A DNA stretch of 64,000 nucleotides from Erinaceus europaeus (taxonomy: Eukaryota; Chordata; Mammalia; Eulipotyphla; Erinaceidae): assembly GCF_950295315.1 (NCBI RefSeq), contig NC_080166.1, positions 96,973,141-97,037,140 on the forward strand, written 5' to 3'. A program made the position numbers and the translations under genes. The notes beneath the pieces were generated by a model. That model saw only the letters and a list, made by a program, of their open reading frames with translations. It was not told where the DNA came from and searched no databases. Of the stretch, positions 31,840 to 43,270 are shown piece by piece. The first letter of the stretch is position 1, and the number at the start of each line of letters is the position of its first letter.

Positions 31840-32065
31840 ACACTTATAGTGCTTATGACTCACGTATAGTTCTGTGCACTTGACACATACATGCTTTCAC
31901 AGTTCTTCTGTGGATTTTGTGGTAGAAGGAGCATATACCCATTTTATGATGACAATACTGAGACACTGGAAAAGAAGCAACTGGCCTCATGTAGCACATT
32001 TAATAAATGAAGAGGAGAAAAGTAGGGTTCAGTCATGTCCCCGAGTTTGTCAGCAGGAACCAGGA
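31840..32065 (+). mobile_element. MIR-like element
   Basis: It has 'cacttgacacatacatgctt', 'acccattttatgatgacaat', 'actgagacactggaaaagaa' and 'gtagcacatttaataaatga', following the order of the mammalian MIR core ('cattttacagatgaggaaactgag' type). Diverged, as expected of an ancient SINE. Confidence 0.65.
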
Positions 32066-32079
32066 CTAAAGGTGATTAT

Positions 32080-32300
32080 GAGCTATTCTTTTTCTTTTAT
32101 ATATGTATATATATTAATTTATTTTCCCTTTTGTTTCCCTTGTTTTCTTTTCATTGTTGTCCTAGTTATTATTGTTGTTGTTATTGATGTCGTTGTTGTT
32201 AGATAGGACAGAAAGAAATGGAGAGAGGAGAGGAAGACACAGAGGGGAAGAGAAAGACAGACACTTGCAGACCTGCTTCACTGCTGCAGAGCTCTTCTAC
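32080..32300 (-). mobile_element. tRNA-derived SINE, partial
   Basis: It has 'gttgttgttagataggacag', 'aaatggagagaggagaggaa', 'agacacttgcagacctgctt' and 'cactgctgcagagctcttct'. The tRNA-like head is missing. Confidence 0.8.
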
Positions 32301-33715
32301 TTCTGATACCCAATGTTACTACTGCTCAGATTATATATACCCAAGCCCTACAACTTTACCATGAAATGTATCACAGACATATTTCACAGAATCTCTAATG
32401 TTCAGGATTACTGGCAAATTTTGCCAGATGAAGTTGTAATACCATAGTACAGAAAATTGCAGTGTGCCATGAAAACGATAAAATCCTTCTTTTATTGTGT
32501 GAAGCGCCTGGAAAGTTCTAAATGTCCTTATTCATGCAGCTTGGCAATTAAGGTAATTAAATGAAAGGAAGGGAGAAACGGGAAATGGAAGACAGACATG
32601 TTCATTCTATATTGTTCCTGTTTTTTCCAATAGCCTGGTACAGTGGCAACACAAAGGTACTCCTTTTGGAGCACAAATGGTAGACTGTATCTTGTTTTCT
32701 AATGTTAAAAGGACATGCTAGAGTTTTTACAGCTTGGTCTGTGCACTGGAAGACACTTACTCTCTGCTGAAATTCTACTGCCAGTCTCAAATTCCTTTCC
32801 ATTTCTTAATTTAGAGAATCAGAAATAATGGGAAAGTCCTCCCCCTCCCACCCAAAGTCTCATCAAGTGATAGGTCTGTGTTTCATAATTAAGGCCTCCA
32901 TAATTCTCTTTAGAGGATATTACTGAAGGAAATCAAATGGAACAAGACACATAAACGCTAGGAAGACCAGAGGAGTCAAAGTCAAAATTTACTTTATTAT
33001 TTGCTTTCTAAGCAGGTGAACAATTTGCTGGTGTCTTTCTTAGCAGTGTAATTTCAGCATTTAAAGCACTCCCAAGGCAGTGAAAAGTTGGGTTAAAATG
33101 AAAAGACTGACTCTTTATGTCTTTCTGAATGGCTTCTTTTATGTTAAACTGAGCAAATCTTGAGAAATTCTGAAGCTAACTGTCATTAGAGAACATCAAA
33201 GTTCCCTCTCCACAACACAGAGCAGAGTGAGTGAACATTAATATCCTAAACTTCTCTGCAAACCTTTAACCAGACTGATATAAATGATGTATTTTTCCCC
33301 CTTACATTGAAAAACCCTGACATTTTCTAGTCATGACTTGATTTGGAGCTCTCCTAAAAAGTCTAGCAAAAAGTGCTGTCAAAAACGATAGCACACAGTA
33401 GGAGAGAAAACAACAGAAGAGTTTCCTTAGCAGTGTGAAGATATTCTTCCAGAGACAAGGTGTGAAAATGCTATATAATAAAAAAGGATTTCCATAACTT
33501 TTAAAATTTCAGCCTTTAGCTGGATTTCAAGTTAAAGTTCAGATGAAAGGCAATACTGGAGTGTGTTCAGGAGAAATTAGGATACTCCTAGAATGCTTTG
33601 AGATTAAGCATCTGATGTGGGGATATGGACACTTGAAGAATGATTTCAACATACAGACTTAGAACCAGTATCATTGCTACATAGTGTCACCTGCAGTCTC
33701 TTAAAAAATCCAAAC
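32301..33715. other. Unique-looking DNA
   Basis: 1.4 kb without recognisable repeats. It is a candidate for single-copy sequence, but nothing here shows coding structure. Confidence 0.35.
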
Positions 33716-33719
33716 TTCC

Positions 33720-33862
33720 CAGGGCTGGGGAGATAGCATAATGGTTATGCAAATGGACTTTCAGTTCTGGGGCACCAAAGGGCCCAGATTCAGTCCCCAG
33801 TACAACAAAAAGGTAGAGCTGAGTAGTGTTCTGGTAAAATTAATTAATTAGTTAATTAATTG
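33720..33862 (+). mobile_element. Short-family SINE, well preserved
   Basis: It has 'agggctggggagatagcata', 'atggttatgcaaatggactt', 'gcccagattcagtccccagt' and 'gctgagtagtgttctggt', ending in an attaatt-rich tail (33838-33862). Confidence 0.85.
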
Positions 33863-34390
33863 AATGGAATCAAAACTTCACAAAATCTGTAATGGGTCGG
33901 CATTGTTTAATTTCCTTATTCAGAAATTTCTGAATACATTTATTATGATATATCTTCTTGATTCTTCATGTGACTAAAAAATTCTAAACCACCTTTACAT
34001 TTAATATGCAGCAAATGATATATTCAGAACAATACCCTTTGTAAAATGACTAGTATTTTCATGCTAGACTATGAATGCTGGCTGGAACAATAACTAAATG
34101 GAGATTACTGTTGTAATTCAGCTGCTACTCTGCTGTGCCTATGAATAAAAGCAAATATATGACTTAGATTTAATTAAAAATGAAAATTTGCACTCCGAGG
34201 ATAACCTGATTTCAAAATCAGATAAATCAGAAAAGGGAGATAAAGAAAAATATATTGCCTAGACAATATAAGGAATGAAACATTTACCTTTAGAGATTCT
34301 AAATGATCAGACAACGTACGAACATGAAAATTCCTAGAGAAAAAAGCATTGCCAGGCAAAGCTGTCTTTTTCTAAATATTTCTAGAACAT
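33863..34390. other. Unassigned stretch
   Basis: AT-rich, no repeat named. 34080-34160 has a mixed composition and could be conserved non-coding sequence, which cannot be judged without alignment. Confidence 0.3.
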
Positions 34391-34391
34391 T

Positions 34392-34525
34392 TAGAAAGAA
34401 GATACAGAGAGACACCTGTAGCACTGCTTCACCACACAATCAAACTTTTTACCCATGCAGGTGGGGACTGGGGCCCTAAACCTGGGTCCTTACACATTAA
34501 AATATATGTGTACAACCCAGCCTGC
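34392..34525 (-). mobile_element. tRNA-derived SINE, partial
   Basis: It has 'agagacacctgtagcactgc', 'tttacccatgcaggtgggga' and 'cctaaacctgggtccttaca', reversed, intermediate-age subfamily. Confidence 0.75.
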
Positions 34526-35744
34526 GTAAAGCTTTTTATAGATAATAAAAACTGGAAAACAAGCAAACAGAACTATAAAATACAGATTTCAATATTTATT
34601 TCTAATCCTTCACTAAGAAAATTGACAATCACCTGTGGCTTTATAAAAAAAAAAGGGGAATCTGAGAGAGGGTTTCAGTTTTGTTTTTTGTTTTTTTTTT
34701 GGTTTGTTTTCTTTTCCTCTTTTTTCTTTTAACAATGTAAGGTGAAAGAAGATACCCAGGTGCCTGTCAGCTTAAGTTCTCAGTGAAAGTCAAGCCCTTC
34801 TAAACCTTAATCTTAACCTTTATAACTTGAAGCATGAAAAGACAATTTGTCACTTAGACTATGGTATTTTTATGGCAGCAACAGATAAGACACAAATCTT
34901 CAAGAATTTAAAACTGTCTCTCAAAATCTTATGAAGTGTATGTAATCTTAGGCTTCAAAGGTCTTAATTAAGTCTCTTTTCTCATCTGTTCCTCCACAAT
35001 CATACTTAGAAAAAAAAAAAAAAGATACCAGCCAAAAACAAATCAGAGAAAGTCCATTATCTTGATTGTAATTTTAGGTCTAGTCAAGAGGACTGTGGAT
35101 GCAAGAATTAAATCTCCTCTCATAGCTTATGCATGTTGCTTCTCTTTGAAAAATGGTCTTTTTTTTTTTCTTCTACTATTGTTTTTGGCTCTGTATCAAA
35201 CTCCTGAGGAATATTTGTAATAAAGATGGAAGTGGAGTTTCAATGATAAAGTCAATGTTGTCAAACCTTTGTCTGACTAGCAAGGAATCTGCTCAAAGAA
35301 ATGGACAAAGCAACAGATAGCCATATGCTTTTGAAGAACTTCCAAGTAAAATAATCCTTTGCAGTTACCTAATAATGTTCTCTTTATCATGTGAATTCTT
35401 CCCCAGCCCAATCTCAGGGAGTATCAGATACAAGTGTCAGAAAGCCAATGAGTCTAAACCTTTGTTCTTAGGAGTTTTTCAGTGTTGAAAGGACATGCTA
35501 GAATATTTCTAGTCTACTGGCTTCATGACATCAAATACACTAGGCCAGAGACCATAATACTGTGGTAGCATGATCCACAATGCCCAGTAACAGAAATTTT
35601 TGCTGCTGAGGAGGGGAAACAATTCAAATGTATAAAGTTAAGGTTAGCTGATTGGTGGAAAATAAATCCAAGCATGAGGTGGGGTACAGAACTCTAAGTG
35701 AATGATTTCAATAACACAATATATACAATAAGAAATGCATCAAT
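34526..35744. other. Unassigned stretch
   Basis: It contains poly-T-rich patches (34680-34725, 35160-35170). Nothing else recognised. Confidence 0.35.
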
Positions 35745-35980
35745 GGTTCTACAAAAGACTTTCCTATCTGAGGCACTGAAGTCCAAGGTTCAATAACCAG
35801 CACCACCATACGCCAGAGCTGAGCAGTGCTCATCTACTTCTTTCTTTTCTCTTTCTTTTCTTTTCTTTTCTTTTCTTTTCTTTTCTTTTCTTTTCTTTTC
35901 TTTTCTTTTCTTTTCTTTTCTTTTCCTTTCTCTTTTCTTCCTTCCTTTCATTCATTCTTTCTTCTCTCTCTCTCGCTCGC
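35745..35980 (+). mobile_element. Short-family SINE with (TTTTC)n tail
   Basis: It has 'ggttctacaaaagactttcc', 'tctgaggcactgaagtccaa', 'caccaccatacgccagagct' and 'gagcagtgctcatctacttc', followed by an expanded (TTTTC)n tail at 35843-35933. Confidence 0.8.
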
Positions 35981-35989
35981 TTTCAGGGT

Positions 35990-36485
35990 TAAAAATGGGT
36001 ACAGGTATAATCAAGGGAAAAATGGGTACAGAGTTCAGAGACCAACCTGGATGGTAGTCAGGCACCAGAACAATAGAACGAGTAAAAATTTACCAGACCT
36101 AGAGTAGGAATAATGCTAACTTTCAGCTTCTGTGAACCTTACTGCTTTCAGTAAGGCAGGGCATTTTGTTTCTGGGAAAACAAGATGTTTTTGTACCAAG
36201 ATGTGGTACAAGTCTAAAAGCCCCCAAGTGGTTATATTTTAGGTAAACAAGCCATGTCCTGGAAACTGTGCAAAATATTGTATGTAACCAATGCTGGCAT
36301 ATGCTACAAAAAGTATAAAAAGATGCTTGTGACTGTGATTAGGTGTTCAGTCGATGGGCAACTCCTTTGCAAGTCTTCCCTGGGCTGGACCCTCAGCTGA
36401 GTAGAATTAATAAAATCTATATTCAACTACCTGACTTGGTGTGAAGTATTATGACTTCTGTGTGGAGAAATCTATCCCATTACAT
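35990..36485 (+). mobile_element. LTR of a retrovirus-like element
   Basis: It has a TATA-like 'tataaaaag' (about 36316), the polyadenylation signal AATAAAAT (about 36408) and the U5-like end 'cctgacttggtgtgaagtat ... cccattaca', inside a CT-rich SINE tail that continues after it. The 5' edge is near 'tgggtacagg' (35996), where a 30-base direct repeat blurs the border. A different family from the LTRs at 10874 and 42814. Confidence 0.55.
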
Positions 36486-36488
36486 TTC

Positions 36489-36525
<37 letters not shown>

Positions 36526-36545
36526 TATCCCTCTCTCTTCCCCCC
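36486..36545. repeat. (CT)n and poly-C tract
   Basis: CT dinucleotides at about 36489-36530 followed by a run of C at about 36541-36550. Confidence 0.9.
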
Positions 36546-36549
36546 CCCC

Positions 36550-36857
36550 CACCTCCAGGGTTATTGCCAGGGCTCAGTGCCTGCACTACAAATCCCCTGC
36601 TCCTGGAGGCCATTTCCTCCATTTATTGTTATTGCTGTTGTTGTTGTTGTGTTGTTGGATAGGACAAAAAGAAATCAAGAGAGGAGGGAAAGACTGAAAG
36701 AAAAAGATGGACACCTACACACCTGCTTATGAAGCAGACTCCTCCACACACACATCTGCAGGTGGGGAGCTGGGGGCTCAAACTGGGGTCCTTATTCAGG
36801 TCTTTGCACTTCACACCGTGTGCACTTAACCTGGTGTGCTACTTCCTGGCCCACTGT
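36550..36857 (-). mobile_element. tRNA-derived SINE, long family
   Basis: It starts with 'acctccagggttattgccag' and has 'ctgctcctggaggccatttc', 'gttgttggataggacaaaaa', 'ctgcaggtggggagctgggg' and 'gcacttaacctggtgtgcta'; full length, reversed, with moderate divergence. Confidence 0.9.
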
Positions 36858-36879
36858 TTCATTCTCTTTTTATCTCTCT

Positions 36880-37100
36880 CATTTAATTAATTAATCAATC
36901 ACCAAAATGTAGTTTCTTATACTTAATTTGCTTTGCTTTAACAAGAGAGAGATATTTGGAGGGAAAAATACAGAAAAGAGAGAGGCCAGAACACTGCTCA
37001 ACTCTGGCTTTTGGTGGTGCTAGAGATTATATCTGGGACTCTGGAGTTTTAGGAATATTTTTAATTTTATTTTTATATATATAACCACTATGATATCTCC
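36880..37100 (-). mobile_element. Short-family SINE
   Basis: It has 'gaacactgctcaactctggc', 'ttttggtggtgctagagatt' and 'accactatgatatctcccca', reversed. It is the host of the next two SINEs. Confidence 0.75.
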
Positions 37101-37109
37101 CCAGAATGC

Positions 37110-37457
37110 TTTTTTTTAAAATTGCCTCCAGGATTATTGCTGGGGCTCCATGCCTGCACTACAAATTCACTGCTCCTGGATGCTATTTTTTTTCCTTTTG
37201 TTGCCCTTGTTGTTTAATCATTTTTATTGTTGTTGTTGTTGTTATTCCTGTCATCATTGTTGGATGAGACAGAGAGAAATGGAAAGAGGAGGGGAAGACA
37301 GAGAGGGGGAGAGAAAGATAGACACCTGCAGACCTGCTTCACCTTCTGTGAAGCGACTCCCCTGCATTTGGGGAGCTGAGGGATGGAACCAGGATCCTTA
37401 CACTTGTCCTTGTGCTTTGAGCCATGTACACTTAACCCGCTGCACTACCACCTGGAC
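37110..37457 (-). mobile_element. tRNA-derived SINE, long family, full length
   Basis: It has 'attgcctccaggattattgc', 'ttgttgcccttgttgtttaa', 'gttggatgagacagagagaa', 'gcatttggggagctgaggga' and 'cttaacccgctgcactacca'. The flanks 'ccagaatgc' (37101-37109 and 37458-37466) are a target duplication. Confidence 0.92.
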
Positions 37458-37474
37458 CCAGAATGCGTGTGTGT

Positions 37475-37757
37475 TTTTTTTAATATTTATTTTATTTATT
37501 TATTCCTTTTTGTTGCCCTTGTTGTTTTATTGTTGTAGTTATTATTGTTGTTGTCGTTGTTGGATAGGACAGAGAGAAATGGAGAGAGGAAGGGAAGACA
37601 GAGAGGAGGAGAGAAAGATAGACACCTGCAGACCTGCTTCACCGCCTGTGAAGCGACTCCCCTGCAGGTGGGGAGCCAGGGTTCGAACCGGGATCCTTAT
37701 GCTGGTCCTTGTGCTTTGCGCCACCTGCGCTTAACCCGCTGCGCTACAGCCCGACTC
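37475..37757 (-). mobile_element. tRNA-derived SINE, youngest-looking copy
   Basis: It is nearly consensus-like: 'gttggataggacagagagaa', 'ctgcaggtggggagccaggg', 'ttcgaaccgggatccttatg', 'cgcttaacccgctgcgctac'. The flanks 'cagaatgcgtgtgtg' (left) and 'cagaatgtgtg' (right, 37759) show it landed in the duplication of its neighbour. Confidence 0.93.
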
Positions 37758-37759
37758 CC

Positions 37760-38225
37760 AGAATGTGTGTTTTTAAGAGTCAAACAGGACCACTAAAAGA
37801 TAAAATGCTGCTGTGGAGTAAAGTTTCACCTTTGATTAAGCCTGCATGGACTGTTTTAAGCTTTGCGTTATCATTAAGGCAGTATTGGAATGATAGGAAC
37901 TTTTCTGAACTAGTATTGACAAGAAGCAAATTTCCATCAAGCATGTAAAAGAAAACACAATGCTTGCTTGCCATTTCCTGTATCAAGTGACTACAAAAGC
38001 CATGTTGTAGGAATGTGTCACAGAAGAGGTTTCATTGAAAAACAATGAAGTCAGAGTGAAAGTGTGGCTGACATTTTGTGCACGCATGTAGGCAATTAAA
38101 TAGACATGACTTCTCTAAGATGTGTCATTTTAAACTTGATTTTATTATTATTTTAACACACACATATATACACACACATACACACATGTGTATTGTGATA
38201 ATATTTTAGTTTGTTATTTTGTTTG
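37760..38225. other. Unassigned stretch with CA patch
   Basis: A (CA)/(TA) patch at about 38157-38190. No gene recognised. Confidence 0.35.
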
Positions 38226-38227
38226 TT

Positions 38228-38488
38228 TCCTTTAGTTGTAGCCAGGGATACCATTTGGCAGCACAAGAAAACAACCTCTCCCAATGGCTCCTGATGCTTC
38301 TTTCTATTTTGTTTGCTAGGGCAGAGAGAAGTTGAAAGGGGAGAGAGGAATAGACAGAGAGGGAAAGAGAAATATATTTGCATGTGTGTTTTACTGCTAG
38401 TAGAAGCATCTCATTTGCAGGTGGGATCAGGGGCTCGAACTTGGGAATGGTAATGTGTGCATTTAACTGGGTGTGCCACCACCGGCCC
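38228..38488 (-). mobile_element. Diverged tRNA-derived SINE
   Basis: It has 'gtagccagggataccatttg', 'ctagggcagagagaagttga', 'tcatttgcaggtgggatcag' and 'actgggtgtgccaccaccgg', reversed, full length but old. Confidence 0.75.
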
Positions 38489-38548
38489 TCTATATTTCAA
38501 TCTAGAGTATACCATACTGCATTATTTACATAAAAATGGACATCTTCC

Positions 38549-38906
38549 AGATGCCACCAGGATGCTGGCTAGGCTTCCCTGGATTGAAGACCCCACCAAT
38601 GTGTCCTGGAGCTCAGCTTCCCCAGAGACACACCTTACTAGGGAAAGAGAGAGGCAGACTGGGAGTATGGACCGACCAGTCAACGCCCATGTTCAGCGGG
38701 GAAGCAATTACAGAAGCCAGACCCTCTACCTTCTGCAACCCTCAACGACCCTGGGTCCATGCTCCCAGAGGGCTAGAGAATGGGAAGGCTATCATGGGAG
38801 AGGGTGGGTTATGGGGATTGGGTGGTGGGAATTGTGTGGAGTTGTACCCCTCCTACCTTATGCTTTTGTTCACTAATCCTTTCTTAAATTAAAAATTTAA
38901 ATAAAA
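38549..38906 (+). mobile_element. Young 5'-truncated L1 3' end
   Basis: 358 bases of the same 3' end as L1 copy 1, from 'agatgccaccaggatgctgg' to an A-rich tail. It is flanked by a perfect 17-bp duplication 'aaaaatggacatcttcc' (38532-38548 and 38907-38923). Near identity with 16046-16398 indicates activity of the same subfamily. The open frames across it are L1 3'UTR, not genes. Confidence 0.95.
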
Positions 38907-38923
38907 AAAAATGGACATCTTCC

Positions 38924-40035
38924 TTCTTCTTTGATAAAGACTTCATAGTTCATAAAATCTACTAATACCACTGGGAAAATCATCTGCTATTATTGTAGCT
39001 TTCTTTTTATTTTTTTCAAGCATTCATCCTCACTGACAATAGATCTGTATAAGCAGATTGAGTATATAATACATGAGCAAAAGAGATATCCATTTAAAGT
39101 GATTCCTTCAGTCAGGCTACAGATAAAGGAGACGGAGTAATGATGAAATATAGAAATGATCCCTGAAAGCAAAGTTAATGGCAAGCCTATGATTTCAAGA
39201 AAATGTTGATCATTACTGATTCAGTGGACATTTTGATCAATCTAGGCAATGAGTCTCAATTTAGCCTGTTGGTTGAAAAAAAGGAGTCGGTGGGGGGAGG
39301 ATGGCTAGCAATTCTCAGCAGCTTTGCGTATCTGAGACTTCCTTAAAATAGGGTGGGAGACTATGACCTCAAGAAGGTAGGCAGCACAGAAGTGACATTA
39401 AGCTGATTGATTTTTAAATTTTATCCTGCAAACCAAAAGCTCTCAGGAGATGCAATATAACTCAGCATCCATGGATGATAGTTATCAAAAACTTAAATGC
39501 AGCTTTCAGAGATGTGTGTGCACCACAGGCCACTCTAGATTAAGCAGCAGTAATCTTTTCTACTTATTATAAGACACAGAGAAGGCAGGAGTTGTTGTTG
39601 GTGGTAGTGGCAGGAACCATGAAAAGGCCGTAACCTCTATGGAATGTGGCTTTTGGATGAAGCGGTCATTTTGAAAGGAGATTTCAGGGATCTGCATCAT
39701 CATCTGGAAATTTCTAAAGATGCTTATTCTCAGCATCCAACAAAGCTCTAGTGAATCACAAACGCTAAGGCTGAGAATCAGTGATCTTCATTTCAAGCAC
39801 TCTACTAGGTGATGCTGATATATGCTTTGAGATGTATCCAAATTGCTGGATTAAAGAGGAGTAGAATAATGTCCCCTTAGCCCACCAAACAGACCTTTAT
39901 ATTCCATCAAAACAGGACATTCGTGTTTCTTTCCAACACTTTCTAACTAGCCATAAAAGAATATTAAGCACTTTGGAGGCTTTGTCATTACATGGAGATT
40001 GCTGTTGGGGACAAATTGATTTGCTAGTAAAATGT
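38924..40035. other. Unique-looking DNA
   Basis: No repeat or coding structure recognised over 1.1 kb. Confidence 0.35.
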
Positions 40036-40039
40036 GAAA

Positions 40040-40370
40040 CTATCACATGAATGAACACCCTTTCAAACATTACACTAATTGAAAAAAATACAGATGCATT
40101 AAAACTATATGTTTTATGATACAGTCTATATAAGATGAGCAAAAATGGCAAAGCTACAGGCACAAAGAGTGAATTAGTAGTTGCCTGGGGCTAGGGACAG
40201 AGAAATGGAGAAATGGAAATTGACTATAACCAACAAGAGGAATATGTTGGGGGTAATGGAAGTATTCAAAAAGTGGATTGTAGTAATGGTTGCACAACTC
40301 TGTAAATTACTATAAATCACTGAATTGCTTAAAACTATTGAATGCTTAAAACTATTGAATTTTCTACTCT
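40040..40370 (+). mobile_element. Ancient L1 3' end (L1M-type)
   Basis: It has 'gtagttgcctggggctaggg', 'ggattgtagtaatggttgca' and 'caactctgtaaattactata', following the order of old placental L1M 3' ends known to me. Subfamily not determined. Confidence 0.5.
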
Positions 40371-40371
40371 G

Positions 40372-40655
40372 TGTATTTGTTTCCTGGGGCTATCATAATA
40401 AATTACCACAAACTGGGTGATTTAAAATCAGAAATATGTGTAATATCACAGTTTTGGAAAACTGAAGTCCAAAGTCAGGGTATCAGCAGGACTATGTACA
40501 CTCAGGACCCTGTGGAGAGTCATTCTTCCATGTTTCCTTCTGGCTTCTGGTGTTTGGAAGCAACTTTTGGCTCTCCTTGCTATGGAAAACATCACTCCAA
40601 TTTCTGCCTCCATTGCTAATGGCTTCTCTTTCCCTGAGCATCTGTATATTTTCTC
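40372..40655 (+). mobile_element. Ancient mammalian interspersed repeat, family uncertain
   Basis: 'gtttcctggggctatcataa', 'taaattaccacaaactgggt' and 'catcactccaatttctgcct' are phrases of a widespread old mammalian repeat. I do not trust my memory for its name. A library search would settle it. Confidence 0.45.
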
Positions 40656-40664
40656 TTTTTTTCA

Positions 40665-40828
40665 AAAGGTCTTTATTCATTGAAAGAATAACAGAGGAGG
40701 AAGGAAAGATAGGACCAGTATACAGGTCAGTTCTGGCATGAGATACTACAAGGAATTCAACCTGTGTCCTCTAGAGGAACAGATATGTGTGCTGCTGCTT
40801 TACCAGGCAGTGCTATCTTGCCTCCCTT
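40665..40828 (-). mobile_element. Short-family SINE
   Basis: It has 'aaaggtctttattcattgaa', 'ggtcagttctggcatgagat', 'gaattcaacctgtgtcctct' and 'ctgctttaccaggcagtgct', reversed and diverged. Confidence 0.6.
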
Positions 40829-41140
40829 CTATACTTATACAGATATGGATCACATTGGAGTAAGAATCTACTGCTCTCCAGTATATTGACATTATTAATT
40901 ACATTTGGAACAACCCTATTAGCAATTAAGGTCACTTTCTAAGGTTACTGTAGATGGAAGAAGTTAGAGCTACAATATCTCTTCTTAAGAAACATACTTT
41001 AACCTAGATTAATGGTACACACATTACAACTTAATAAAACCTGTAACATGTCCACACAGGAATTCACATGGCACTTTTTAACTACTCTCATACAAGCAGT
41101 ATACAAACCAACTACTCTCTGATCATTTCTTTCTTTTTAA
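40829..41140. other. Unassigned stretch
   Basis: Around 40830-41020 it may continue the ancient repeat at 40372 ('ggagtaagaatctactgctc'...'gaacaaccctattagcaatt'). Not resolved. Confidence 0.3.
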
Positions 41141-41144
41141 TATT

Positions 41145-41362
41145 TTAATTTAATTTATTTTTTTATTTATTATTGGGTAGAGATAGAAAGAAATTGAGAG
41201 GGGAGAAGGAGATAGAGAGGGAAAGACATAGAGTGACACCTGTAGCCCTGTTTCCACAATTGTGAAGCTTCCCCCTATAGGTGGGGACCAGGAGCTTGAA
41301 CTTGGGTACCTACACTCTGTAATGTGTGAGCTCAACCAGGTGTGTCACGAACTGGCCCATCA
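41145..41362 (-). mobile_element. tRNA-derived SINE, intermediate age
   Basis: It has 'ttattgggtagagatagaaa', 'gacacctgtagccctgtttc', 'ccccctataggtggggacca' and 'caaccaggtgtgtcacgaac', same subfamily as 7940 and 16966. Confidence 0.85.
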
Positions 41363-42807
41363 TTTGTTTCTAAAAGGGAAAAAAAAAAGAACTTCATGGG
41401 GATGCATGTCCCTGGACTTACTTCTTTTAGACAAAGACATTTCTTGCCCAAAGAACAATGGCAGATGAAATTGAGTCCCTAATGTTAGCAATAGAAAAGG
41501 ATGAGTGAAGAAAGGGGGAAATAGCTAAAAAAAAAAAAAAAAGAAAAAGAAAAGAAACTTTTTTTTCTTCTGTAAAGTTATGTTTCAGCATTGTTTGCCA
41601 TGTATGGTATCCAGGGGAGGAAAAGGTTCCTGGTAAAATAGTCACTTTTTACAGCAGAACCCCAAACTAAAGAAAACAGGCATTTATTTGCTGAAAACTG
41701 CTAATGACTTGGGTCTAGGATGCTCAATAGGACTCAGCTCCTAATGCTATATCCTCTCATTGTATTCATTCATTAGCGTTCTTGTGTGTTAGCTTGGTTT
41801 TGTTGTTGTTATTAACTGGTTGAGTGGTTATGAAAAATGACTTATTTTCAACAAAATAATGTTTGTGGCAGTCCATCTGTCTCTTCCAAATATAGTATAT
41901 CCCAGAAGAGAAGGGACCTAGTCTATTTTTCTCAGTGATAAATGTCTACAATGTATAGAATATTCTATGGTACATAATGTGCACTCTGAAGATATCTATT
42001 GATGTTATTGAATAGTTATCACTATTATGACTTGAAATACCCGAACCTTTTGCCCTGCCGTCTCAGTTACTTTAAGCAACATCTGACATAGACCTGGTAG
42101 GCCCAGGACAATTTTTATCTTAACTGACCTGTCATTTCTTCAACACTGTCAGCTCTCTTTTATGAGGCTCTATGCACAATTTATATTACCCTCTATAGTC
42201 ATGAGATGTGAGGAATTTAACATAAAAGGAAGAACAAAAAGAAACCCCACTTTTTTGAGGTATTGTAGTTCAGTATAGAGCAAAATGGTTCAGAGAATGA
42301 AAAGCTCTGACTTAACAAAGCTTTTACTGAGAACCAAAGATTCCTTCTGAAAGGCCAATACAAAAAAAAATCTATTAACCAATCCTTACAAACCAATTAG
42401 ATTTAATTTCTCTTAGCATTTGTATCTTTCTATATATCTTTTAAATTTTTCAATCAAATAATAGTGAGTATGAAGTATACTCTGAAGCCAAAGAAACTAT
42501 AGAGGTGGTTTTCAAACTATCCACTCCATTAAAACAGTTATGAACACTTTTTACAACACAGTTGGCTCATTGGCTTGGTTGTCCTTCCAGAGAACCTGAA
42601 TTTGTAGTCAAGGGTCTTCTATGGGTTTGCTAGGCCTACCAGTTATCCTGTGATGCTGGTGTTGGGATCCTAAAGTCTCTTTTGGAGAACCACTAGTAGA
42701 CACCATTCCCAAGTTCTCATTTTTTTCCCTTTTATTCCTATAGTTTCCTAGATTTCTCATGTGACTGTGTACATCCATGATAGTTGAGAATCACAGCTTA
42801 AGCAAGG
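41363..42807. other. Unassigned stretch
   Basis: A poly-A/GAAA patch at 41529-41555. A possible MIR edge near 41940-42015. No gene recognised. Confidence 0.35.
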
Positions 42808-42813
42808 CTCCGG

Positions 42814-43270
42814 TGTTGAGCTGCACCATGGAGAAGAGAGAGAGGAGATCCGGAGCGAAGAGGGAACACAAATCTTTATTTGCGCTGGCACCTCAGAGTT
42901 GGGTGAGAGAGAAGCAGCTTGGGCCACGTGGAGGTAGCAAAAAATGGCCGCCTCACACAGCAACCTTCCCTACGTCTAACCACCGAAGTGAAGGGCCGAG
43001 AAGAGAGTGAGGTGTGGAAGAAGGGCTTTTATGGGAGTAGCTCTTGCGAGAATGGGAAGGGGGAGGAGTAACCATAGCACTCCAAGGTAGGATAATAACT
43101 CTCATGAGAATGGGAAGGGGGAGGAGTAACCAAAGCACTTCAACTATTGCGGGGAACTGACAATGCCCTGAGGGCACAACATGGTGGAACAGGTGCTCCG
43201 AGAATGTCCCAACTCTCACGGGAACTAGCAATAGCCTGAGATGTTACTGCATCTGCACAATTTCCCAGCA
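42814..43270 (-). mobile_element. LTR with duplicated U3 block, second family
   Basis: On the minus strand it runs TGCTGGG...CTCAACA, with imperfect terminal inverted repeats. A TATA-like box lies at plus 43026-43032 (ataaaag read in reverse) and AATAAA at plus 42875-42880. A ~48-base block in U3 is repeated (43038-43084 and 43095-43142, both with 'gagaatgggaagggggagga'). The flanks 'ctccgg' and 'ctccct' agree at four of six bases, so the duplication length is unclear. It lies just upstream of L1 copy 2. Confidence 0.75.

Noticed and set aside
37150..37734. Plus-strand 194-codon frame
   Set aside because: It runs through two reversed SINEs; composition and repeats explain it.
38457..38892. 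Two overlapping frames of 118-139 codons
   Set aside because: They lie in L1 3'UTR sequence and recur at 15976-16404 and 50185-50460; repeated, not gene-like.
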